64,000 bases of DNA from Sarcophilus harrisii (Eukaryota; Chordata; Mammalia; Dasyuromorphia; Dasyuridae). The notes beneath the pieces were generated by a model, which was not told where the DNA came from, made no database searches, and was given only the letters and a program-made list of their open reading frames with translations. Shown here in pieces: positions 22,867 through 34,800 of this stretch; positions within the stretch are counted from its first letter, which is position 1; the number at the start of each line of letters is the position of its first letter. The position numbers and the translations under genes were made by a program. Location of the stretch: NCBI RefSeq assembly GCF_902635505.1, contig NC_045429.1, positions 38,833,831 to 38,897,830 of the forward strand. The letters are read 5' to 3'.

Positions 22867-25800
22867 CTAAGAATGGGCTTGTTTCATGGTCTTTGCTTTA
22901 CATATTTTGCTTGGGCAAATAGGAGTGACCAAGAATATAAAAGCTTAATGGTCAGCCCTGCTATTAATCAGACCTTAGTCAACTAAGAAGAGAAGTAGCT
23001 GTGGCCCTAAGAATTGAGCTGTTGGAAGTTGATTTTCACTTTTTCACTTCCTGGAGGGCACAGTAAGAAGAGAACATATGTGTCTCTCACACCTGCCTAG
23101 TTGGGTCATCCTAGTGGCACTTGGAACTAGGAGCCCAGGAGATAACAGGCCTCAGAACCAACCTCTTGTTGGTCCCATAGTTAGGGCTTTGGTTAGTTAA
23201 CATCTACGTACCCATCTGTTCTTTTTTTATTTTAATTTTATTGATAACTTCAGCTTTTTTTTTTGTTGTTATTTAAGCATATATTAATAATACCCTATAT
23301 TAGGTTTTCAGCTGAGTTAAAATTAGTAAACATTTATATTTATTGCCAGACACTAAATGCTAGGGATGCAAAAGTGGCAAAAGATAGTGTCTTCCCTCAA
23401 GGAGCTTACTCTGATAATGGGGAAGACAACATGAAAACAATACATACAGAGCAAGCTAAGTTTGGGATTTTAAGAGAGGGAAGGCACTATAATTAAGAGG
23501 GCTTGAGAAAGATTTTCTGTAAAAGATAGGATTTTATTTGAAATGAGAGGAAACCAGGGAAGTCAATAGAGAAAGTTGAGGGAGGAGGAAGGCATTCTAG
23601 GCTTGAGGTATAGAAAACTATGGTCTTATAATCAAAACCATGAAGCTAACACAGAAGCTGATGAAAGAGGTTTTCAGAAGAGGAATTTACCCAGGAGAGA
23701 AGGGAGGAAGGAAAAGAAAGAGATAAGCATTTATATAGTATTACCATGTGCCAGGCCTTGTGTGAAATACTTTTGCAAATATCTTGTCTGATCCCCACAA
23801 AAACTTAATAAGTTAGATGATATTATTTCCATTCTACAAATAAGGAAACTGAAGTTAAACAAGGGACTTGTCTCAAGTCACAAGTGTCTTACTGATTTCT
23901 TGCTTAGCTCTAACCATAGTAATATTGTCTGCCTCTGAGCAATGTTACCAGCATGAAGATGTTATGAGAGGATATCATTAAAATTGAGTAACAGATCATC
24001 AGGTTTGACAAATCTTGAGGTTCTTTTTTTTTTTTTTTAAACTTTTTTAAAATGGTGGAATATTAAATTTTTCCTTTCAAAAGAAAACAAACAGAAAAAA
24101 GGGGGAAAAAATCTTTGTAACAAGTAAGTATAGTCAAGCAAAACAAATCTTGAGGTTCTTTTTCATACCTTTGATGAATGACTTTGAAAGACAGAAGCCT
24201 GCCCTTCTTAATATCAGCTAATTAATATCTAGTCCCTCCTTTTACTGATTCAAATTGATGCCTTTGGACTGGGAACATAGGGCTGACTTTTAGTGTCTGC
24301 ACATTCCCTCCTTAGATAAATTAGCTCAGTATGAAAAACTCTGTTATTTGGCTCCAGTCTTTTCTTCTAACTTTGCTTCATAGTACTATCTTCCTATCCT
24401 TTCTGTTCCTGACAGATTGGCTAACTGAGATACTTGATTTTTAGTGACCATGTTCAGGCCTCTTATACTTTTGTGCTTTCTACCTATTCTGTGTCTTATA
24501 TTTGGAATGACTCCAAGAATTCTCTCTTTTTCTTCTTTCCATCACATTTTACTTTATTGTTTCATTCTTCATGGAATCTTCCCTCATAGACTAGGTGTGA
24601 GGAGATAGTTCAGAAGAAGAATTAATGAGTTGGTGAAACGATTTTTCATGTACTTAGATTCAATTTGCCTTTATATGTCCAATTCTGCCTGTCATATAAT
24701 AGTTGCTTTTTGATTAATTAGCAAACCACTTTATTAAGATTTGGAATGAAACTTTTTTTTCTTAAAACATCTTTAGCTTGTTTAGAGAAAACATATTGAT
24801 TTTAGGGATAGAAATCATAAAAGACAGAAAAAGTCCAGGACATTAGGTACAAATTAGACAGTGTTAAATGAATCTTAGACAGAGAAGGAGGAGGATAAAT
24901 GAAGGAGAATAAAAAACTAAATTTCTACCAAAATAATTAAATATTTAATAGATAATTGCTTCTTATTTTTTACTACTGCTGTTATTCATGGAGTAGCAGT
25001 GACATCCTGTGGTTCATTAAAGGAATAACAGCTACATTTCCCATGGATTTTCTAAACAGCTCCAGTGTAAAAATATATTGGATATGTTAAAAATAGAGTG
25101 TGTTTCTTTTTTATTTTTCCTGATTTCAGTCATGCTGATAGTTTGAAAATCTTGTTTATGAAACCATTTCCCCCAAATTCTTGTATTTTAAATATTTTTA
25201 CATGTTGCCGGTAATATGCAAAGCTCCCAATAATCTATTTATATCAAGGGGTTTATTTTTGGTAATAGAGTAATAATGAATTATCTAAAATCCAATCCTT
25301 ATTTAAATAGAATTTAGGAACTGCCTTATTAGCATTGTAGTTTGGCAGAAAGTGTACTTGTTTTTGTAAAACTTCTCTGGAGAGTTATTCTAAAATGATG
25401 ATTTGAGAAATGAGAGGTTAAAATCTAGTATTTTCATGATTATTACATAAATTCCCCTGTGCTAGTTTAAGACAAGAAAAAAAAAAAGCTCAAAATTTAT
25501 CAGACCTGATGATCTGTTACTCAATTTTAGTGCTTCATGCTGGTAACATTCGTTAGAGGCAGATGGTAGTATTGTGGATAGATGCTAGATAAGGAGTCAG
25601 GAGACCTGAGTTCAAATCCAGTCTTGGACACTTGTAACTCTGGGCAAGTCCCTTAAGTTATTAGCCTCAGCTTCCTTATCTGTAGAAGGAAGATAATATC
25701 ATCTAACTCACTTAAGTGTTTGTGAGGATCAGATGAGATATTTGCAAAAGCATTTCACACAAGGCCTGGCACATGATAATGCTATATAAATGCTTATTTC

Positions 25801-28800
25801 CTTCTTTTCCTTCCTCCCTTCTCTCCTGGGTAAATTGCTCTTCTGAAAACCTCTTTTATCAGCTTTTGGGCTAGGTTCATGGTTTTGATGTAAGACCATA
25901 GTTTTCTAACCTCAAGCTTAGAATACCTTCCTCCTTCCTCAACTTCCTCTATTGACTTTCTTCGTTTCCTCTAAGTCTCAAATAAAATCCTATCTTTTAT
26001 AGGAAATCTTTTTCAAGCCCTCTTAATTATAGTACCTTCCCTTTCTTAAAACCCCAAATTTGGCTTGTTCTGTATATATTGTTTTCATGTTGTCTTCCTC
26101 ATTATCAGAGTAAGCTCCTTGAGAGAAGACACTATCTCTTGCCTCTTTTGTATCCCTAGCATTTAGTATCTGGCAGTAAATATAAATGTTTACTAATAGA
26201 TTTTTTTAGCTCAACTGAAAACCTAATATAGGGTATTAGTAACTTAATGTTAATATGATATAATGTATTATAATATAATATCAATATATTATAATTATAA
26301 CATAATTAAGTATATAACTTATGTCCTCCTGACTTCAGGGCTATCTATCTACTGTGCCACCTAGCTGCCCCAGTACTCCTATATTTTAAAATATATTGTT
26401 CTAAACTATGAGTACTTACTATTTCTTCAATTTTTTAGATATGCCTTTATTTCTGTACAGATTATTTTGGGGTGCTATTCAGTAAGTGACTATATTTAAT
26501 TTTGGTAGGTGGACTCCTGAGTATTCTGTGCATTCTACAGTTATTTTAAATGTGATTTCTTTTTATCTGTATTCATGCTGGGTTTTGTTGGTATGTGCTA
26601 AGTTAGTGATTTGCATGGATTTATTTTATATCCTGTAACTTTGTAAAAGTAAAAGAAGTAAAAATAAAAGAAGTTATAATTTATAATTTCAGTTCATTTT
26701 TACTTGACTCTCTAGAGTTTTCTATATTTTAACTGCAAAAAATAGTTCATTTTGTTTCCATTTTGCTATGTTTATTCTTTTGGTATCTTTTAGCTAGTAT
26801 TTTTAGCACTGTTTTAAATAGTGATGATAATGGACAATCCTTGCTTTTCACTTTAATTTTTTAGAAACACCTCTAGTTTATTATATATAACATTGTTTCT
26901 TAGTTTTAAATAGATACTATTTATCATGTTAAGGAAAGCTGAAACATAGAAAACTCTAGAGAGTCAAGTAAAAATGAACTGCAATTATAATTTCAGCAAT
27001 AAACCTACACAGATCACTAGCTTTCTACATATTAACAACAAAACCCAGTGTGAATACAGATAAAGAGAAATTACATTTAAAATAACTGTGAAATATATAA
27101 AATACTTAATTATCTATTTACCAAGATAAATACAAGCACTTTATCTCTGTGCTTTTTAACTTTGATATCAGAAATAGGCATTGTTTCTCATCAAAAACCT
27201 ATTCTGCATCTCTTGATAATAACTTGGAATTTTTATTGGTTTTGATATTAATATGATCTATAGATCTATTTTCTTAATAACAAACTAACTTACGTTTTGG
27301 TATTTTTCACTTAATCTTCATAGGCTTGTAGGATTTAAAACAGGAAAGGAATTTAGAAGTCATCTTAGTCTGACCCTGCTTTTTGTAAATGAAGAAGCTA
27401 AAACTCAGAATAACATTACATTTCCCAGTCTTGATAACCAGTCTTCTCTCTCAGCTGAGGAGGCTACAATGAGCACTAGCAAACACTGGCTCCCATGTAA
27501 GTCCCAAACCTAGAACTGATGACTGTTTTAGTTGGAACTATGGTGTTACTCTTCTGAGTCAGAGCCTTGTCCGAAGATGAGCTGTTTATACACCTGTTCT
27601 CTGCCTCCTCCAATTGTTTGGGACCAGCAGTTTGCAAGTTCATAGCCGACAGCTCTTCCCACATCTCAGTTATAAGAGCCTGTTGTGAAATTCCCTGGAG
27701 AGGGGAAGCCATGATTCTGAAAAACCCGTATCAGAATCTCGTTCAGGAGCGAACAGGCATCTCTGGGACAATATTGTTGTTGGTAAAGAGGTTATCTGTG
27801 GGCTAGTGTTAGTGCACACGAGGATGAAAAAATATTTGGATTATGGGAGTAAGATGTGGTAAAAGTCATGTGGAAAGAGCAGCAGTGTGTGGTGAAAGCA
27901 TAGGTCCTGTTGCCATTATCTCCTTTCACATACCAGTGACAGAAGTGATAGAATCTGAAGTTAGTGATCCCATTTTTGTTTCTGGTAATAGGTTGTCATC
28001 ACTGATGTTTCATTGTTCTCCCCTTCAAGTTTAACCAACAGATACTCTGAGAATGATGTAGTTTAGCTGGTTCTCTGTAGCCTCAGAAAGTTTCCTCTGT
28101 TGCTAGCATTTATTTTTTGCATTTAAAAATTTATTTTAGTTGCCTTGATTATCTGGCCTTCCAAGCCTCACTTCCCAGTTGAACAATAAAAATAAAATAA
28201 AAACATAACTTTCATGATAAATATTCACAGTTCAGCAAAACAGATTCTCATATTATCCATTTCCTAAAATCTATGTCTCATTTTGCATTTCAAGCACTAA
28301 TATTATTTTTTCCTGAAGATTTTGCAGTTTATTGTTACTTTGATAATTAGCAATAATTGTATTATGAAGTCATTACCATTCTAACTATATGTTTCTTTTA
28401 TGTTGTAAGCTAATTTGTAAAAATGAAATCATATTTCATCATTTAATGTTGCTTATAGTGAACTGTTTTAAATTAAAATCTGGACAGACTTTTACCCATA
28501 CCTTGATATTTTGTGTATTAGTTATTGATCAACATTTTTACAGAACTTAAAAGCTGAGATAGATGAGTGGAAGCTACAATTGAAAACATATGAACAGAAA
28601 ATTATTGCCCTGAAGCAAACAAATGAGCAAAAGAAAATAGCCCTGAAAAAAGCAGCTAAAGTTTGTAAAGAAAGAGCTGACTTTTTTACAGCAAATATTG
28701 AAAATCTGACTTCTCAACTTAGAGATCGGGTGAGTGACAATGATTTTATTAAAAAAATTGTTTACTTCTTTAAGATTATGTTGAAATTGCTTCATAGTGA

Positions 28801-31800
28801 TGACCCTTCATTTTTGATGAGCTAGTTGGAATTGACTATCTTCAGGCCTGGAACAGTTTGCATTTATGGAAACACACACCATATTTGACTTTTATTTCAC
28901 CATTTCATAACAATATGAAAACCATAGTAATTTAGTATTTTTCTTCCAACTTTATGTCCTGTTAGAATTCTTACAAGGTGCTAAGAGACTGGAATTGATA
29001 GAGACAATAATTATCTAATTTAGCATGGTGCTTAACAGTTCTCTACTTCACTAATGAACTTAGTATTTATTAGAGTTCATACCTTTCACATCTGTAAGAG
29101 AGCATTTAGGAAGCTAGGAGGCTCACCAAGATTGAGTCCAGGAGATTCACAAGTATAACACACAAGCCCACTTTCAGAGGCAGTCAGATTCATTATATAT
29201 TCCACTTTGTGCTAGCTGGAGATTTGGAGGGAGTTAGAGGCTGAAGCTGGTAGAGGCAAAGGACTAGCAGGAAGAGTTCTTGGAATCAAAGAAAGAGATA
29301 GGCCTCTAAGAAAGCTAATTGAGCCCAAGGAAGGAGGATTTGGACTTTAATTCCTGGCTGCATTTGGGATGATTATTACACTGAACTGAAAGGAAGGCTG
29401 CCTCCAGAAGCCCCCCAAGAAACCTGCTCCCAGAGAATATTATGTTTTAGAGAAGAACATTACAATGTCCTTGTCTTTTTTTTTTTTTTTAAACTTGCAT
29501 AAAAATAAAAGCTAATTATCAATTGAGCTTTTTGAGACTGTATTTTACATACAGTTCCATCAGTCTCTGGTTCAGCATAGTATTATTTAGATATCAAAAA
29601 CACCACAAAAGAAAGGTTTCTCTGAAAAAAAAGACTTGACTGGATAATTTTTTTGTTGTTTTACCACCTTTTTAATATTTCTAATTTTTATTTAGTATTA
29701 CTGAAGTTTTATAATGTGCTCAATCTTTGTTTTCTGGAATTAGAATCATAATCACATTCCATGAAAATTTAATGTAGTGGGAAAAGCCAGCAGATCTCTA
29801 TTAGAATTTGATTCTGCTGTTTTCCAAAATTGTGAGGTCTTGGGGAAGAATTTTCACTTTTGGGGGTTTCAGTTTCCTCATCTGTAAAACAAAATGATCT
29901 GATGATATAATTTCTAAAAGTCCCTTAGATACATCTCTGTTTCTGCTAAGAATATAAGGATAGTGAGATAATGCATGATCATCTTGACTAGTGTCATTCT
30001 TTATATTGGGACTTTGATTAGACCATTCCCTGAGGGACATAAAAATATCCCTGGCAGTCTTTAGCATTGGTTGCCTTTTAATTTATAATTCCCATTCTTT
30101 TTACAACAAAGCAAAAGGGAATTCCATAGGTTACTCACTGGCCTCTAAGGAATGCAGTGTTAGAATTGCATTGGTGACATGGCAGGTAAATCAGAGATAT
30201 GCCCACCAGTGACTCCCATCACCTTTCTTCCCCTGGTGGCAGCATTAGTAGTTTTAACAGGGCAGAGGGACATAGGGTTACACTAGGACAAAGGGTAAGA
30301 CCTAAAGGTAAAGATGGAACTTTGCCTTATCTTTCCTGGATTGTAGGGGTTCTTCCTAATTAAAGAAATTTAGTCAGTTATTCATACTTATTATAAAAAG
30401 TGAAATTTGTGTTTAGTTCTTTAAGATTTCAGAACACTGTACATACATTGTCTTAATTGATCTTCACAACAGCCCAAGAAAGTAAGTTTTGTTATCCTCC
30501 ATACTTTATGGTTGAGGAGCCTGAAGCTAGGAAAAACTCAGTCACTTGGCTGTTAAATCTCTGAGGCAGGATTCTAAAACTTTTAAAAACTGACTTCTTA
30601 TCTGTGTAATACAAATAAATATTGTGACTTTTTAAGTTATAGGTCTATAGTTGTGGGAAAATCTCAAGGTAAAGGATTATGCTGTGTAGTGTTTCCATTA
30701 AGGGTGATTTTAAAATATGTTTCCAAAGAGAATATATACTAAAATGGATATTTTTGCATTCTACAGTTTGATATTTCATAAAATGAATTTATTTCCTTAA
30801 ATTATATTTTGTTTGTGTTTAGGGACCTGAACAACACACATAGTTATTAAATTATATAATGAGTACTTTGTGCATTTTTTAGGAAGCCAAGTTGTCTGAA
30901 GCACTTTCAGCTTCCCTTGCCTGGAAAAGTCATTATGAGAAAGCTGAAGAAGAAAGGACAGATTTGGAGGTCCAGGTTGAGACTCTGAAAAAGTGAGAAA
31001 AATATACTACTTAACAAGACATATTTTCAGTGCTTTTTAAAGTTCATTTTAAAGGATTTGTAACTGATTTTTTTAAGATTTCATGGGATAAAGGATTTTT
31101 TTTAACCTTGCCCAATATATTTAGCTAAGAAAATTCATCAAATGATTCATAGTGAATTAACAATTGCATTTGTTTTTATATTTGCACTTCAAACAATATT
31201 TACACTTGGATATTCTAAATGGAAATAAATGTGTTTATGTTATTACCTTGTCCCATAGAACTGGAATAACCTTTTCCCTTTTATGTAATAGTATCAGCAT
31301 ATCATAATTTATAATTAATAATATGAATTCTCTTTATATAAAATAAATAACATCTGAAATATTTTATGCAATTAAAGAAAACCAAAAAATTATACAACTG
31401 ATATTTTTGTAATTCTGGAGGGAGAATAATTAAAATTAATGAACTAATAGAATTTAAAACTAAACATTAGAATTTTCATTCAGATTTTTTCTCTGATGTT
31501 CTCATTTTGCAATATCATTGAAATTAGGACTATTTTACTTTTATAGACTTCAGTGATCAGTCGTGATAGCATTATTTTGCATATTTAAATTTATCAAATA
31601 GTGTTTGGGGAAAAACTCAAACTATTTTATATATCAAAATTAGTGCATAAAAATGTGGAGACCCTTTAGATACTTTTTATAAAATAGAAAAGGGAAGGAT
31701 TAGTATTCTCTAGACCCTAAATGGGTTAAGCTATACTTTGGAGTATTTTTGACTAGTTTATGGCATGGGCAGGAGAAAAGGAAAATTGGGAAAGAAAATA

Positions 31801-34800
31801 GAAAGAAATTAGGAAAAAAATAGAAGAAAGAAAAGTAGAATTTAAGTGCCATAAAAAAGGTACTCATGGTTGCGTATAATCACATAGTACCAGAATTTTT
31901 TTTAGATGTCACTCCTTGGACCCCTCTTGTCATCATTCCTTTTGTCTCCTAATTAGTCCTCTCTGTTTTAGATTTCTTGGAGATCTACACAGTGAGATAG
32001 GGTAGTAGATGGAGAATTAGTCTGAATCAGGGAGACTTTCAAGCCCTGTCTCTCAGTCATTAAACTCTGTGACCTTTTGCAGATCACTTAATGTTCCAGT
32101 GTCTCAGTCCACTCTCAAAAATTATAAATGTTGGGGCTAGTGCCAGCCTGTTTTTGTAGAGAATGTTTTCATATAGATTTCCCTGCAATAATAAAACCAA
32201 AAGTCTGAGTCAAAAAAATAGTAATTTCAACATTGAAGATTGCTACTTCATTATTTTTTTATATTTTCATGTAAAAATGGTACAATATATTATATTGATT
32301 TTAATTAGCTAATTTGAACTATTCTTATCTATATACCTCTAATAATTTGTATAAAATTTATCTTTTTATAAAGGAAGATTACAAATCTTTTGGAAGAACA
32401 ACAAAAGAAAGAAGATCCTAAAAGAAATTCAAATAAAGATATTCTTAGAAAACTTCACTCCAGTGAACCAGAAAATGAAAACATTCTTCTTGAGAATGAA
32501 AAATTAAAGGTACAGTAACATACTCAGCTAGAGCTAGATTACATATAGATAAATACTCTCACCCCATTTTTCCTTTGTATGAGTGCCTTTTAACAAAAGA
32601 ACTGATAAGCAAAACACTTATTGATTAAGAAACATGAATGTAGTTTTACACACATGTATGAATACAAAATAAGCTGTTGTATAATGGAAATAAAAACACT
32701 AATTTGCAGTCAGAAGAGAACCAAATTTGAGTCCTGGTTCTCCCACTGGTTCTGTGACTTTGGGTAGTTTAGCCTTCCCTGCTCCCATATATCTTCATTT
32801 CCAAAATAGGGATAATAATCTTTATTATGTTTCATGACTTAGAGTGAAGATCAGTTTAAAGAATGCATTTAAAGTTCTTTACAATTCATAAAGCACAATA
32901 TAAAGTTAGTTCTTGGAGCATTTTATCACTCCTCAAAAGCAGTTTATCATGGGTCCCATTCCACAGCCTGATTACATCTACATGTTTTTCCATTGCCCTC
33001 TGAGGAAATTGCAGTTCAGAATCTTTCAAGAATGTATTCCATGATTTTTAATAACAATATCATTGAGAAAAAAGAAATCAAACAATGCTAGAAAAAATCC
33101 ACCCTCCTCCACATTTACATGTTTTGAAGTTAACTTTTTATTTTTAGAATAGTTTTCTTTTCCCCAAGAAATCTCAATTTTTAATTTTCTTAGAGAAAAT
33201 AGTAACATCTAACTTTATTGTGAGGTTCAAACAAGATATGATAAAAGCACTATATTAATGTCAGCTAATATTATTAAGTTTTTACATTTTAATTTTTTAT
33301 GGTTCACATTCATTTTTCCTTAAATTTCTCCTTACTGGGATACTGTTCACTATTTATAATTAATTGGCCATTATAATTTTATGTCACATGTAAGCTTAAA
33401 GTGTTTCTCTCTTTGTTTGGAGATAAGCAATCATGGACATTTTTATAGTCATATTTGCTGTTGAAGCCAGTGAGAAAATATACTACTCCCTTTTACTTCT
33501 ATTTCTCTATAACCTTAATAACTTCTACCTTGATTTTTTATTTCAAACTCCCCTGTCCAACAAGTGAACAAAGAGTTCCCATGATCAGTGAAGTCTCAGA
33601 TTCATTAAAAAAAACTTCATTATTAATTTTTCCTTTAAATTTATATCATCCTACTTCTTAGTCTTTTATAATGTGTGTGTGTGTACATATATGTATGTAT
33701 ATATTCCTTGGCAGATCACACTTGCTAATCTGGAGGAAAAAGTTATTTCAGTTGAAAATGAATGCTTGGAATTACAAAAAGTGGAGGAAAAGCAGAAAGC
33801 ACTTGTTGAAGTGTATAAATCTCAGGTAACTATTGCATATATTTTAATGTTTATGAAAGTTGTTGGTCTGATATGTCAGTATACACTAAGTAGCCAAGTC
33901 TATCATTAAGAAATGAAAAAGATTGAAAAAACTTGCATTATTACTTATTATTTTATTTAAGTATTTATTTTCCTATTCCTTAACACCCAGGATTATCATC
34001 CAAATTAGTCTTACGTATGACTTAAAGCCAAAGTAAGCAGAAGCTGGTCAAGATTTAGATTTAGGAGTCATCAGCTTAGAAATGAGAATTTGAACTGTAA
34101 TGTGGTTTTTCTTGAGGGAAATAATAGTGGGTAAAGAGACACATATTAGAGGAATATGCTAATTGGAGTTAGCATATGATTAAAAAGGTTAAAGGAAGAC
34201 TGTGATTGAAAGATAATTTATCACTTGACTAAAATTTGGGCTTATGATGATGATCCTGATTATGATATAATTATCAGCATTATGATGATTGAGAAAAGAA
34301 GGGACAAGTGGGTGGCATAACTAATATAGTGTATCTTTAGGTACAGAAATTACAAAAGGCAGTTGAAGACGTGAAAAGCAGATATGAAAAACTAGTTTGT
34401 GAAAAAAAGCTAATAACGCAAACCAAAAACTCAACATTGGAGGAGGTAAGTTTACTCCTCTTAAATGTAAAAATAAAACTGCATTTGTGGGCAACATAGG
34501 GAACAGTGTGGTATATAAAATCACATTTTTAATGATTAGCCTGTTTTTTAACCTTTATCTAAAAGTGCTCTATTACCCAAATTTGTAGGATGAGACTTTG
34601 CCTCAATGTATGTTATCCTATACAGGCCTATTTATTTATTCCATCAATTTTTTTTCCTTTGGTGTTAATCTTCAGTGGCATAATGTACCATAAATATGTC
34701 ATTTCATGACTGGCCTTGTTTCCTTTGGAAGCAAGATTAGCCATAGGCTTGATCCCTTCTCCCAAAGCAAGTCATGATTTCTGCCTGCTTAAGTAAAGAG

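Larger units (their letters stand above)
26373..27320 (-). mobile_element. L1 ORF2 internal fragment containing an inverted segment
   Basis: The reverse strand is L1 ORF2 reverse-transcriptase-region DNA. Plus-strand signatures are ATGATAATGGACAATCCTTG, the equivalent of the human L1 'gtgaaagtgggcatccttg' stretch, and CTATTCTGCATCTCTTGATA near 27200. Between them, 26946-27089 or slightly beyond is in the opposite orientation (CTACATATTAACAACAAAAC, AATAACTGTGAAATATATAA read as forward L1) and is the reverse complement of 26535-26725. Confidence 0.75.

Noticed and set aside
27567-28034. Plus-strand frames of 79 and 63 codons in the large intron
   Set aside because: They are in the ODF2L sense strand but have no acceptor/donor pair in frame, no similarity to the protein, and no counterpart in human ODF2L.
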